Shown here piece after piece: positions 26,925 to 34,833 of a stretch of DNA of 64,000 nucleotides. Both the position numbers and the translations under genes were made by a program. The notes beneath the pieces are model-generated. The model worked only from the letters and a program-made list of their open reading frames with translations, was not told the DNA's origin and ran no database searches. This stretch comes from JAENVU01 sp963756815 (GTDB taxonomy: Bacteria; Actinomycetota; Acidimicrobiia; IMCC26256; JAENVU01), in the NCBI GenBank assembly GCA_963756815.1, contig CAVWPR010000004.1:248001-312000 (forward strand), read 5' to 3'. Numbering within the stretch: the stretch's first letter is position 1; each line of letters starts with the position of its first letter.

Positions 26925-27873
26925 GAGGGTGGGTCGTTTCGTAGACGGCCCGCAGGTGTTCGCGGGTGAGGTGGGTGTAGATCTGGGTCGTCGCGAGATC
27001 GGCATGACCGAGCAGCTCTTGCACGGTCCGCAGGTCGGCTCCGCCTTCCAACAGGTGCGTAGCGTACGCGTGCCGGAGGGCGTGGGGGTGCAAGCTCCGT
27101 CCGTCGGGCAGCGGATGGCGCTCCACGATGCGATGGGCGTCCCGCGGACCGAGGCGGCGGCCCCGTTGGTTCAGGAAGACGGCGCGGCGGGGCGAATCGG
27201 GCGTTTCGAGCTCCGGGCGGCCCTCGCGGAGCCACGCCCGCACCGCATCGACGGCCGGGGCGCCGAGCGGGACCCGCCGGATCTTGGACCCCTTGCCCAG
27301 GACGGTGACGGTCCGCCCGGCCAGGTCGACGTCGCCGGTGTCGAGCCCGCAGCACTCGGAGACCCGCACCCCGGTGCCGTAGAGCACCTCGAGCACCGCG
27401 AGATCGCGCAGTGCCACCGCCCGCTCGACCGGGTCGGGCTCGAGCGCGACGAGGTCCCCGTCGGCGTCCTCGCCACCGGCGCCGATCTCGCCGGTGATCG
27501 CCGGGACCCGCGCCGCCGCGTCGAGCAGGGCGCCCGCCTCGCTCGACCGCGGCACGCGCGGGAGCCGGCTCGGCCCCTTCGGTGAGCGCAGCGTGCGGCC
27601 CGGATCGACGGGCAGCGTGCCGCGACGGGTGAGGTAGCGCAGGAAGGCGCGGATCGCGGCGGCCTTCCGGGAGATGGTGCGCTTCGCGAACCCGCGGGTG
27701 GTGAGGTAGGCGAGGTACCGGCGGAGCGACGCGTGGTCGAGATCACGTGCATCCGGGCAGCCACCGCGCTCGGCCCACTGCACGAACTGGCGGACGTCGC
27801 GCTCGTACGCGCGCACCGTGTGCGGGCTCGACGCGGTGAGCGACGTCACGAACCCGTCGACGTCCCAGGACAC
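26917..27873 (-). CDS. xerC: Tyrosine recombinase XerC/XerD family
   Basis: Chromosome-dimer-resolution type recombinase of 318 residues. The N-terminal SAM-like domain (SSPHTVRAYERDVRQFVQWA) precedes the catalytic domain with the first Arg in GTGVRVSE, and HALRHAYATHLLEGG with LLGHADLATTQIYTHL giving the His/Arg/His/Tyr set. GTG 27873 is chosen because TAGCGT, a -10-like element, ends 8 nt before it; ATG 27894 in the same frame is the longer alternative. It sits between whiG and comM-dprA in a conserved actinobacterial neighbourhood, so it is not a mobile-element integrase. There is a roughly 35-residue acidic insert in the middle. Confidence 0.9.
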   Translation of the reverse strand: MSWDVDGFVTSLTASSPHTVRAYERDVRQFVQWAERGGCPDARDLDHASLRRYLAYLTTRGFAKRTISRKAAAIRAFLRYLTRRGTLPVDPGRTLRSPKGPSRLPRVPRSSEAGALLDAAARVPAITGEIGAGGEDADGDLVALEPDPVERAVALRDLAVLEVLYGTGVRVSECCGLDTGDVDLAGRTVTVLGKGSKIRRVPLGAPAVDAVRAWLREGRPELETPDSPRRAVFLNQRGRRLGPRDAHRIVERHPLPDGRSLHPHALRHAYATHLLEGGADLRTVQELLGHADLATTQIYTHLTREHLRAVYETTHPRA

Positions 27874-27881
27874 GCCGGTCG

Positions 27882-27887
27882 ACGCTA
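27882..27887 (-). promoter_or_regulatory. -10 element for leaderless xerC
   Basis: TAGCGT on the minus strand, 8 nt before GTG 27873. It lies inside the longer possible reading frame and so argues for the shorter start. Confidence 0.4.
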
Positions 27888-27930
27888 GCGGCATGCCGCG
27901 CCGTCGACGTCGATGCGTCGCCCGACCGGT

Positions 27931-27948
27931 CGGAGCGAGGAACGAGCG
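27931..27948. repeat. Intergenic 18-bp repeat, copy 1
   Basis: CGGAGCGAGGAACGAGCG occurs here, in the gap between xerC and comM, and again identically at 40313-40330. Related GGAGCG-rich runs surround both copies (for example CGAGCGGAGCCGCCG at 27993-28007 and 40384-40398) and appear near 61690. The rest of the 240-bp gap shows the comM ribosome-binding site only. Confidence 0.5.
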
Positions 27949-28113
27949 GAGCCGCGGCGGAGCGTCCCGCCCCGCGTGCACCCGACCCATCCGAGCGGAG
28001 CCGCCGTGGGGACGGTCACACCCCGCCGGTACGGTCCACCTCGCCGTCGAGCGGTCCCGGCCCGCACCACCCGACCCTCCTGTTCCGTCGTCATCGTCCA
28101 GGAGGTCCCACCC

Positions 28114-29619
28114 GTGGTCGCCACCGTGCACAGCGCCACGCTGCTCGGCGTCGAGGGGCTGCGCGTCGCCGTCGAGGTGCACGTCGCCAACGGCCTGCCC
28201 GGCTACACCGTCGTCGGGCTGCCCGACACCGCCGGACGCGAATCGCGCGAACGCGTCCGGGCCGCGATGCAGTCCTCGGACATCGCGTGGCCCAACAAGC
28301 GGATCACCGTCAACCTCTCCCCCGCCACCGTGCGCAAGACCGGCGCCGGTCTCGAGCTCGCGATCGCCCTCGCGCTGATGCTCGGCGAGGACGAGCTCCC
28401 GGCCGGATGCCTCGACGGTGTCGGTGTGCTCGGCGAGCTCGGCCTCGACGGCACCGTGCGTGCCGTTCCCGGCACCCTGGTGCTCGCGGACGCACTGGCC
28501 CGAAGCGGCGTCGAGTCCGTGCTCGTCCCACCCGCGAACCACCTCGAAGCCGCCCTGGTGCCCGGCCTGCACGCACGCAGCGCGCCCGACCTCGCGACGT
28601 TGCGCGAGTGCCTCAAGGGCGAGGCGCCGTGGCCCGAACCCGAGCCGGCCGCCGGGCCCCAGGATCCGGTGGATCCGGTCGAGCTCGAGCCGGTCGACCT
28701 CGCCGAGGTGCGCGGTCTCGCCACCGCCCGGCTCGCGCTCGAGATCGCAGCGGCGGGCGCCCACCACCTGCTCCTGGCCGGACCGCCCGGGTGCGGCAAG
28801 ACGATGCTCGCCCGGCGCCTCCCCACGATCCTGCCGCCCCTCGACCCCGACGAGGCCGTCGAGGTCACGCGCATCGCGTCGGTCGCCGGCGGGCGTCCGC
28901 CCGATCGGCTCGCCACGGCCCGCCCGTTCCGGGCGCCCCACCACACCGCCACCACCCCGGCCCTCGTCGGCGGCGGGTCGGGCCGGCCCCGCCCCGGCGA
29001 GGTGACCCTGGCCCACCGTGGGGTGCTGTTCCTCGACGAGCTCGGCGAGTTCCCCCCGGTCGCGCTCGATGCGCTCCGCCAACCCCTCGAGGAGGGCGTG
29101 GTGCGGATCGCCCGACAGGGTGGGAGCCTCGTGTTCCCCGCGAGCTTCCTCCTCGTCGCCTGCACCAACCCGTGTCCGTGCGGGCGCGTCGCCGCGGACT
29201 GCCGCTGCAACGACTTCGCCCGGACGCGCTACCTCCGGCGCCTCAGCGCACCGCTGCTCGATCGCTTCGACCTCCGACTGCGGATCACCGGCCCGTCGGC
29301 CCACGACCGCCCCGGCGAGTGCTCCGCGGTCGTGGCCGCACGCGTCGCCGCCGCGACCGCCCGGCAGGGCCGGCGTCTGCAGGGCACGCCGTGGCGGTGG
29401 AACCGCGAGATCCCGTCGGCGTGCATCGACCGCTTCGCCGGCCTCACGGGCGACGGGATCGACGCCTGGCACCTCGCCGTCGAGGACGGCCTGCTCACCG
29501 GCCGCGGCGCGGCACGGATCCGGCGGGTGGCGCGCACGGTCGCCGATCTCGCCGACTCCGCGTCGGTCGGGGCCGAGCACGTGGTGCTCGCCGCGTCGCT
29601 GCGTCAGGACGTGCCGTGA
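28114..29619 (+). CDS. comM: YifB/ComM family Mg-chelatase-like AAA+ ATPase
   Basis: AAA+ helicase-type protein of 501 residues linked to natural transformation as a branch-migration factor (ComM) in other bacteria. The N-terminal ChlI/Lon-like domain (VHSATLLGVEGLRVAVEVHV) precedes Walker A LAGPPGCGKTMLARRLP, Walker B GVLFLDELGEFPP and the cysteine-rich ACTNPCPCGRVAADCRCN segment typical of the family. GTG 28114 has AGGAGG with 8 nt spacing. Its stop overlaps the dprA GTG; comM-dprA linkage is common. Confidence 0.94.
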   Translation: MVATVHSATLLGVEGLRVAVEVHVANGLPGYTVVGLPDTAGRESRERVRAAMQSSDIAWPNKRITVNLSPATVRKTGAGLELAIALALMLGEDELPAGCLDGVGVLGELGLDGTVRAVPGTLVLADALARSGVESVLVPPANHLEAALVPGLHARSAPDLATLRECLKGEAPWPEPEPAAGPQDPVDPVELEPVDLAEVRGLATARLALEIAAAGAHHLLLAGPPGCGKTMLARRLPTILPPLDPDEAVEVTRIASVAGGRPPDRLATARPFRAPHHTATTPALVGGGSGRPRPGEVTLAHRGVLFLDELGEFPPVALDALRQPLEEGVVRIARQGGSLVFPASFLLVACTNPCPCGRVAADCRCNDFARTRYLRRLSAPLLDRFDLRLRITGPSAHDRPGECSAVVAARVAAATARQGRRLQGTPWRWNREIPSACIDRFAGLTGDGIDAWHLAVEDGLLTGRGAARIRRVARTVADLADSASVGAEHVVLAASLRQDVP

Positions 29620-30788
29620 GCGACGACCGGACCCACGATGCCCCCGGCGTGGCCAGTCGCTCGCGCGCGCCCGTCATCGACGATCGCGCCGTGGCCGCCG
29701 CGGCGCTCGTCGGGCTCGACCGCATGACGCCGGTGCGGCTGCGGGCGCTCCTGACCTCGTGGCCCGACCCGCGCGACGCGGTGACCGCGATCCGCACCGA
29801 GCGCGCCGTCGACGCGCTTGACCACCACGACGGCGGCCGGCGGTTGCGCGGCGACCCGCGCGAGCTCGTACGGGGCTGGAGTGTGCGTCTCGACCTCGAC
29901 CGCACCGAGCGCGACCTGCGCGCCCGGCGGACGCGCGTCATGGTGGCGGGCGCGCCCGGATACCCGATCGACACCGGCATCGAGGATCACCCGGCGGTCC
30001 TGCTCGCGGAGGGCGACCGGCCGGACGCGCTCGATCGGCCGCGCGTCGGCGTCGTCGGCACCCGCGCGGCCACACCGCACGGCCTCGCCGACGCCCGGGA
30101 GCTGGGTGCCGTGCTGGCGCGTGCCGGCGTGACCGTCGTCAGCGGGCTGGCCATCGGGATCGACGGTGCCGCACACGAAGGAGCGCTCGACGCCGGCGGC
30201 ACGGTGGTCGGTGTCGTCGCCACCGGCCTCGACGTCGAGTACCCGATCCGGCACGGCCGTCTGCACCGACGCGTGCGCGGGCAGGGTCTCCTGGTGAGCG
30301 AGTACCGGTACGGCACCGGCCCGCATCCGTCGCGCTTCCCGGTGCGCAACCGGATCATCGCCGGGCTCTGCGACGTGCTCGTCGTGGTGGAGGCCACGAT
30401 CGACGGTGGCGCCAAGATCACCGCCGACCAGGCACTCGGCTACGGACGCGAGCTCTGCGCGTACCCGGCGTCGCGACGGAACCCGTCGGCGCGCGGCACG
30501 AACGAGATGATCCGCAGCGGCGCGCACGTGGTGATCGATCCCGACGACGTGCTCGGGGTGCTCGGCCTCACGCCGGGCGAGCGGCGCGCGCCGGCCGACG
30601 GACCCGGGAGCACCGGCGCGACCCGCGACGAGCGCGCGGTGCTGCTCGCGCTCGGCGGCGAGCCGGGGACCGTCGACGACCTCACGAGCCGGACCGGGCT
30701 GGAGCCGGGACCCATCGCGGTCGCGGTGGCCGGATTGGTGCGTTCCGGGCACCTCCGCCGCGCCCACGGCCTGCTCTGGCCCGCGTGA
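29616..30788 (+). CDS. dprA: DNA-processing protein DprA
   Basis: Loads RecA on incoming single-stranded DNA during transformation. The 390-residue protein has a SAM-like N-terminal part, a Rossmann-like DprA core (GVVGTRAATPHGLADAREL, VVSGLAIGIDGAAHEGAL, FPVRNRIIAGL) and a C-terminal winged-helix region. GTG 29616 overlaps the comM stop by four bases (GTGA). With comM next door, this suggests an uptake or recombination function, although no comE-type pilus or channel genes are in view. Confidence 0.94.
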   Translation: MSDDRTHDAPGVASRSRAPVIDDRAVAAAALVGLDRMTPVRLRALLTSWPDPRDAVTAIRTERAVDALDHHDGGRRLRGDPRELVRGWSVRLDLDRTERDLRARRTRVMVAGAPGYPIDTGIEDHPAVLLAEGDRPDALDRPRVGVVGTRAATPHGLADARELGAVLARAGVTVVSGLAIGIDGAAHEGALDAGGTVVGVVATGLDVEYPIRHGRLHRRVRGQGLLVSEYRYGTGPHPSRFPVRNRIIAGLCDVLVVVEATIDGGAKITADQALGYGRELCAYPASRRNPSARGTNEMIRSGAHVVIDPDDVLGVLGLTPGERRAPADGPGSTGATRDERAVLLALGGEPGTVDDLTSRTGLEPGPIAVAVAGLVRSGHLRRAHGLLWPA

Positions 30789-30825
30789 CGTCAAGATTTC
30801 GCGGCCTGCGGTCGATGCATGGTGC

Positions 30826-31041
30826 GTGAAATTGCAACGGTGCCCCTACGACGGGACACCCCTCGACGTGGATGCCTACTCCGGTGGCTCGTACCTGCTC
30901 ACGTGCACGTCGTGCACCGCCGAGTGGGAGGCGCACAACTCGTTGGTGCGTCGGACGAGCGAGCCGGACTGGGAGCTGGCGAGCTCCGCCCGAGCCGCGC
31001 GGGCGAACAGCATCCGCATGCCGTCGATCACCGCGCACTGA
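30826..31041 (+). CDS. Small zinc-ribbon protein
   Basis: A 71-residue hypothetical protein. CPYDG near the N-terminus and CTSC about 20 residues later form a plausible treble-clef/zinc-ribbon, followed by EWEAHNSLVRR. The start is GTG 30826; no strong Shine-Dalgarno is seen. It lies 37 bp after dprA and may share its transcript. A strong hairpin follows. Codon use matches the neighbours, and the sequence looks like a real conserved protein rather than noise. Confidence 0.6.
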   Translation: MKLQRCPYDGTPLDVDAYSGGSYLLTCTSCTAEWEAHNSLVRRTSEPDWELASSARAARANSIRMPSITAH

Positions 31042-31050
31042 CCTCCCCAC

Positions 31051-31086
31051 CGCCCCGTGCCCGGTCCGGGCGAGGGCGACGGGGCG
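31051..31086 (+). terminator. GC-rich hairpin after the comM-dprA unit
   Basis: An 8-bp outer stem CGCCCCGT/ACGGGGCG encloses an inner GCCCG/CGGGC stem-loop, directly after the zinc-ribbon gene. There is no T tract, so it may be a T-less or processed terminator of the kind proposed for high-GC actinobacteria. Confidence 0.45.
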
Positions 31087-31121
31087 CCTCGGCGCGTCCG
31101 GGCCGTGCCGGCCCCGGGTCC

Positions 31122-31127
31122 TAGCCT
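31122..31127 (+). promoter_or_regulatory. -10 element for a leaderless small gene
   Basis: TAGCCT followed by six bases (CTCGCC) and then GTG 31134, the exact geometry of a leaderless start. Confidence 0.45.
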
Positions 31128-31133
31128 CTCGCC

Positions 31134-31244
31134 GTGGGCATGAACCCGTTCCGCGACCGCGTGCAGCACCGCGGTGACCTCCTGTTCGCGGTCGCCGGTG
31201 TGCTCGTCGCGCTGGCGCTCGTGCTCTGGGCCCTGCTGGGCTGA
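31134..31244 (+). CDS. Small single-pass membrane protein (36 aa)
   Basis: A 36-codon frame from GTG 31134 to TGA 31244, encoding MGMNPFRDRVQHRGDLLF and then a hydrophobic helix rich in Ala, Val and Leu that ends WALLG. It has a positively charged N-terminus and one clear transmembrane segment. A TAGCCT -10 element six bases upstream fits leaderless transcription and supports it as a real gene. The function is unknown. Confidence 0.5.
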   Translation: MGMNPFRDRVQHRGDLLFAVAGVLVALALVLWALLG

Positions 31245-31253
31245 CGCCACGCC

Positions 31254-31463
31254 ATGACACCCGAACCCCCCGGCGCCGGCGCTGTGAGCGTGCGCCACAT
31301 GCAGCCGTACGAGGCGGTCAAGGCGTACCGCTGCCCGGGGTGCGACCACGAGATCCGCGCCGGCGAGGGACACGAGGTGGTGGTGCCGTACGACGCGCCG
31401 GAGGACCGGCGGCACTGGCACACCGGCTGCTGGCACCGCGAGTCCCGCCGACGGCGCCGCTGA
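31254..31463 (+). CDS. Small conserved actinobacterial protein (69 aa)
   Basis: Hypothetical protein with VRHMQPYEAVKAYRCPGCDH, then HEVVVPYDAPEDRRHWHTGC and an Arg-rich end. CPGC with the later HWHTGCW could bind zinc. This pattern is familiar from short actinobacterial proteins often mislabelled ATP/GTP-binding. It starts with ATG 9 bp after the 36-aa gene, so the two are probably co-transcribed. It is convergent with yraN. Confidence 0.65.
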   Translation: MTPEPPGAGAVSVRHMQPYEAVKAYRCPGCDHEIRAGEGHEVVVPYDAPEDRRHWHTGCWHRESRRRRR

Positions 31464-31532
31464 GTCGCCTGCGGGAGCCGGATCGAATCGGAGCGGCGGC
31501 GGGGCGGCGAAGCGAGCCACCGGCACGGCGCG

Positions 31533-31886
31533 TCAGAACGCGGCCTCGATGACGTCGACGGTCGGCGGGCCGGATCGGGGGGCGAGGATCGACACGACGT
31601 CGAAGCGCAGCTCGCGTGCCCGACGGTCGTGCGCGGCGAGCCACTCCCCGGCCAGGCGCCGGAGGCGCAGCTGCTTCTCGCGTCCGACCGCCTCGGCGCC
31701 GATCCCGAACGCGTCGGACGTGCGGGTCTTCACCTCGCAGAACACGACGACGCCGTCGCGTTCGAGCACGAGGTCGAGCTCGCCCTGCCGGCAGCGCCAG
31801 TTGCGGTCGAGCACGGTGTAGCCGTGCTCGGTGTACCAGTTGCCGGCCAGGACCTCGCCGTGGGCGCCGAGCGCCCGGCGGTTCAC
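31533..31886 (-). CDS. yraN: UPF0102/YraN family putative endonuclease
   Basis: A 117-residue protein of the YraN family with the restriction-endonuclease-like core: GELDLVLERDGVVVFCEVKT supplies the D, ExK catalytic pattern, preceded by GYTVLDRNWRCRQ. The cellular role is not established for the family. GTG 31886 overlaps the stop of the DUF2469 gene (GTGA). The rplS-DUF2469-yraN order is common in actinobacteria, next to comM and dprA. Confidence 0.88.
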   Translation of the reverse strand: MNRRALGAHGEVLAGNWYTEHGYTVLDRNWRCRQGELDLVLERDGVVVFCEVKTRTSDAFGIGAEAVGREKQLRLRRLAGEWLAAHDRRARELRFDVVSILAPRSGPPTVDVIEAAF

Positions 31887-32176
31887 AGCTCCTTGCCCGC
31901 GAGCTCCTCGATGTTGACGTCCTTGAACGTCACCACCCGCACGTTGGCGACGAACCGCGCCGGTCGGTACATGTCCCAGACCCACGCGTCCTGCAGCTCG
32001 AGCTCGAAGTACACGGCGCCGTGGTCCGACTTCACGTCCATCTTCACCGCGTTGGTGAGATAGAAGCGCCGCTCCGTCTCGACGACGTAGGAGAACATCG
32101 GGAGGACGTCCCGGTACTCGCGGTAGAGCTGCAGCTCGATCTCGGTCTCGTACCGCTCGAGATCCTCGGCACTCAT
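31883..32176 (-). CDS. DUF2469 family protein
   Basis: A 97-residue actinobacterial protein opening MSAEDLERYETEIELQLYRE, with RFYLTNAVKM and the tryptophan motif QDAWVWDMYRPARFVANV. The sequence is well conserved in the phylum but has no known function. ATG 32176 is chosen over the frame opening at 32233 because the family starts with this M-S-A-E-D-L segment. It is coupled to yraN downstream and lies 82 bp after rplS. Confidence 0.88.
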   Translation of the reverse strand: MSAEDLERYETEIELQLYREYRDVLPMFSYVVETERRFYLTNAVKMDVKSDHGAVYFELELQDAWVWDMYRPARFVANVRVVTFKDVNIEELAGKEL

Positions 32177-32258
32177 CGTGCGTCGCGCTCCGCGATGCCG
32201 TTGCGAGACCGCTCTCCGGTGCTCATCGCGCACCAGTGTAGGTGTGCGCGGCGCGCAC

Positions 32259-32603
32259 TCAGACGCGCTTCTCCTTGATCTTCGCGGCCTTCCCGATCCG
32301 GTCGCGCAGGTAGTACAGCTTCGCCCGGCGCACGTCGCCCCGGACCGCCACCTCGATCTTCTCGACGATCGGCGAGTGCACCGGGAACGTACGCTCCACG
32401 CCCACGCCGAAGCTGACCTTGCGGACCTTGAAGGTCTCCCGCAGGCCCGATCCCTTGCGGCCGATGACGACGCCCTGGAACAGCTGGACCCGCTGCCGGT
32501 TGCCCTCGACGACGCGGACGTGAACCTTCACGGTGTCGCCGGGGGCGAAGTCGGGGATGTCGTCCCGCAAGGAGGCGCGGTCGACGAGATCGGTGGGATT
32601 CAT
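32259..32603 (-). CDS. rplS: 50S ribosomal protein L19
   Basis: A 114-residue L19 with FAPGDTVKVHVRVVEGNRQR, QLFQGVVIGRKGSGLRETF and the C-terminal KLYYLRDRIGKAAKIKEK. It sits at the 30S-50S interface. ATG 32603 has AAGGA upstream. A TACCAT -10 element at 32647-32652 gives it a promoter of its own, although the rpsP-khpA-rimM-trmD genes lie directly upstream. Confidence 0.97.
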   Translation of the reverse strand: MNPTDLVDRASLRDDIPDFAPGDTVKVHVRVVEGNRQRVQLFQGVVIGRKGSGLRETFKVRKVSFGVGVERTFPVHSPIVEKIEVAVRGDVRRAKLYYLRDRIGKAAKIKEKRV

Positions 32604-32646
32604 GGCGCGTACAGGTCCTTCGGGAGAGCCGTGGGAGCGGGCTGCG

Positions 32647-32652
32647 ATGGTA
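32647..32652 (-). promoter_or_regulatory. -10 element for rplS
   Basis: TACCAT on the minus strand in the 68-bp gap between trmD and rplS. The leader would be about 35 nt with an AAGGA ribosome-binding site. Confidence 0.4.
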
Positions 32653-32671
32653 GCCCCACCGTGGCGGATCG

Positions 32672-33382
32672 TCAGAACCCGTCGGCTCCGGGCCCCGTCG
32701 GGGCCTCCGGCTCGTCGGGTGCGAGCAGGTCGGGCCGGCGGTCGGCGGTGCGCCGGCGGGCGCTCGCCCGCCGCCACTCGGCGATCCGGGCGTGGTCGCC
32801 CGATCGCAGGACCTCGGGCACCTCCCAGCCCCGGTACGCCGCGGGCCGGGTGTACTGGGGGTACTCGAGCAGCCCGTCGGCGAAGGACTCCTCGTCGGCC
32901 GATGCGTCGTTGCCCATGACCCCCGGCAGCAGACGGGTGACCGCTTCGATCATCACGAGCGCGCCCGCTTCGCCACCGGCGAGCACCACGTCGCCGACGG
33001 AGACCTCGCCGTCGCACAGGTGGTCGGCGACGCGCTGGTCGACACCCTCGTAGCGGCCGCACACCAGCGAGAAGCCGTCGCCGCCGCCGAGCTCGCGCGC
33101 CATCGCCTGATCGAACCGCCGACCGCTCGCCGACAGCAGCAGGAGCGGGCGCGGCGGCTGCGCGGACTCCACGGCGGCGAACAGCGGCTCGGGCCGCATC
33201 ACCATGCCCGGCCCACCGCCGAACGGCGCGTCGTCGACGGTCCGGTGCCGGTCGTCGGTGTGATCACGCGGATCGTGCAGCCGCAGGTCGAGGATGCCGC
33301 GCTCGCGCGCACGACCGATGAGCGACAGCCCGAGCGGACCCGCGAGGTACTCGGGGAAGATCGTGAAGACGTCGATGCGCAC
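32672..33382 (-). CDS. trmD: tRNA (guanine-N1)-methyltransferase
   Basis: Methylates G37 of tRNAs with SAM, through a trefoil-knot SPOUT fold. The 236-residue protein shows IDVFTIFPEYLAGPLGLSLI, APFGGGPGMVM, VCGRYEGVDQRV, VLAGGEAGALVMIEAV and SADEESFADGLLEYPQYTRP, all diagnostic. GTG 33382 has AGGAG about 9 nt upstream. It follows rimM by 25 bp. Confidence 0.97.
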   Translation of the reverse strand: MRIDVFTIFPEYLAGPLGLSLIGRARERGILDLRLHDPRDHTDDRHRTVDDAPFGGGPGMVMRPEPLFAAVESAQPPRPLLLLSASGRRFDQAMARELGGGDGFSLVCGRYEGVDQRVADHLCDGEVSVGDVVLAGGEAGALVMIEAVTRLLPGVMGNDASADEESFADGLLEYPQYTRPAAYRGWEVPEVLRSGDHARIAEWRRASARRRTADRRPDLLAPDEPEAPTGPGADGF

Positions 33383-33407
33383 GCGCTCAGCTCCTGCGCC
33401 GCACGAC

Positions 33408-33875
33408 TCAGTCCCACAGCCCGGCGGGGAGATCGACGGTGACCACGCCGGGTTCGTGCGCGACCACGAAGGTGAGGGGGACGAGGCGCTCGCCGTCGAG
33501 CACGAGCAGGTCGCTCGCCGGGTTGGCCTCGATCGCCTCGACCACTCCGAGCGGGGCACCGTCGCGGTCCTGCACCGTGGCGCCGATCAGCTCGTGCACC
33601 CACAGCTCGTCGGTCGCGGTGGGCAGCGCGTCGGCGGAGAGCGTGGCGCCCTGCAGCTGCTCCGCGGCGGTCCGGTCGTCGACACCCTCGAAACGGACCA
33701 ACCACCGCTGCTGGTGCGGACGCGACGACTTCACGACCAGCTCGCGATCGTCGGTGCGCAGCACCGCGCCGGGCGCGAGGCGCTCGACGCGATCGGACGT
33801 GAGGGTGACGCTCAACTCGCCGCGCAGCCCGTGGGCCCGGCCGATGCGACCGACCTCGAGGGGGGCGCCGCTCAC
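33408..33875 (-). CDS. rimM: Ribosome maturation factor RimM
   Basis: A 155-residue protein assisting 30S head assembly. The N-terminal beta-barrel carries VGRIGRAHGLRGELSV; the C-terminal PRC-barrel includes LWVHELIGATVQDRDGAPLG and ends VDLPAGLWD. It starts with GTG 33875, 38 bp after khpA. The rpsP-khpA-rimM-trmD-rplS order is the standard actinobacterial arrangement. Confidence 0.96.
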   Translation of the reverse strand: MSGAPLEVGRIGRAHGLRGELSVTLTSDRVERLAPGAVLRTDDRELVVKSSRPHQQRWLVRFEGVDDRTAAEQLQGATLSADALPTATDELWVHELIGATVQDRDGAPLGVVEAIEANPASDLLVLDGERLVPLTFVVAHEPGVVTVDLPAGLWD

Positions 33876-33913
33876 CTGCGCCGTGTCCGACCGAGGAACA
33901 CTGCGCGACTCCG

Positions 33914-34213
33914 CTACTCGACGATGTCGACCGAAGCCTTGATGCCTTCGGCCGCACCGGCGGCGCGCGTCACCTGACGCAGCGCCTGGACGACGCGTCC
34001 GCGCCGGCCGATCAGCCGGCCCATGTCGCCCTTGTCGGCGTGCACCAGGATCGACACCTCGTCGCGTCGCTCGATCATCTCGACGTCGACCGCGTCGGGC
34101 TCGTCGGCGATCGAACGCGTCACGTGCTCGACGACCGCCTTGGCGCGACCACCGATGATGCGGTTGCCCTCGGCGCCGACCTCGTCCTCGTAGTCGTCGT
34201 GCTCGTCGCTCAT
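33914..34213 (-). CDS. khpA: KH-domain RNA-binding protein KhpA
   Basis: A 99-residue protein with a single KH domain: VSILVHADKGDMGRLIGRRG contains the GxxG-type loop (IGRRGR), after an acidic N-terminus. KhpA proteins bind RNA, often with KhpB/Jag, and affect cell size and translation in other bacteria. ATG 34213 overlaps the rpsP stop (ATGA), indicating coupling. Confidence 0.92.
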   Translation of the reverse strand: MSDEHDDYEDEVGAEGNRIIGGRAKAVVEHVTRSIADEPDAVDVEMIERRDEVSILVHADKGDMGRLIGRRGRVVQALRQVTRAAGAAEGIKASVDIVE

Positions 34214-34704
34214 GACTCGGTGCTCTCCTCGGCCGGCGCGTCCTCGGTGGCCGACGCGGCCTCGGCCTCGGCCGCCTTGGCCTCTGCCGCCTTGGCCTCT
34301 GCCGCGGCAGCAGCTTCGGCCGCCTTGGCGTCGGCCGCCGCCTTCGCCTCCGCCGCCGCCTTCTCCTTGGCCGCCTCGGCCTGCGCGGCCGCCTGGCCCT
34401 TGGCCTTGCGCGTCGCGACCTTGGCCGCGGTCGACTGCGAGCTGCGCGACGACTCGTAGGTCTCCCAGATGCCGGCGCCGACGAGCAGCTTGTGCACCTG
34501 CTCGGTGGGCTGGGCGCCCTTCTGCAGCCAGCTGAGGACCTTGTCGCCGTCGATGTCGAAGCCCGACGGCTCCTGGCGCGGCTGGTAGTGGCCGATGATC
34601 TCGATGTAGCGGCCGTCGCGGGGGCTGCGCCCGTCGGCGACGACCACGCGGTAGCTCGGCTGCTTCTTCTTGCCGACGCGCATGAGGCGAATCTTCACGG
34701 ACAC
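34210..34704 (-). CDS. rpsP: 30S ribosomal protein S16 with Ala/Lys-rich C-terminal tail
   Basis: Residues 1 to about 95 are ordinary S16: VKIRLMRVGKKKQPSYRVVV, GRYIEIIGHYQP and the DKVLSWLQKGAQPTEQV region. A further tail of about 70 residues made mostly of Ala, Lys and Glu (repeating AKAAEAKAAEA-like heptads) should form a long helix or disordered arm. GTG 34704 is taken as start; GTG 34698 (beginning VKIRLM) is equally possible. It heads the khpA-rimM-trmD cluster. Confidence 0.95.
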   Translation of the reverse strand: MSVKIRLMRVGKKKQPSYRVVVADGRSPRDGRYIEIIGHYQPRQEPSGFDIDGDKVLSWLQKGAQPTEQVHKLLVGAGIWETYESSRSSQSTAAKVATRKAKGQAAAQAEAAKEKAAAEAKAAADAKAAEAAAAAEAKAAEAKAAEAEAASATEDAPAEESTES

Positions 34705-34833
34705 GAGCGGGGAACACCCTTCGGAGCGGAACGAGGCACGCCGAGACCGGCGCGGCCGGGAGAGCCTATCCGGTCGGCCCGGCGAACGGCACTCCGGACC
34801 GGCCCGACCCGGACGGTCGGCCGCGGCGCCCGG

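Noticed and set aside
26917..27873. Tyrosine recombinase as the integrase of a mobile element
   Set aside because: It sits in a conserved housekeeping neighbourhood (whiG, comM, dprA, rplS) with no cargo, direct repeats or tRNA attachment site.
31042..31133. A riboswitch or structured RNA between the small genes
   Set aside because: Only a nested GC hairpin is present; it is better explained as a terminator, and no conserved RNA motif is recognisable.
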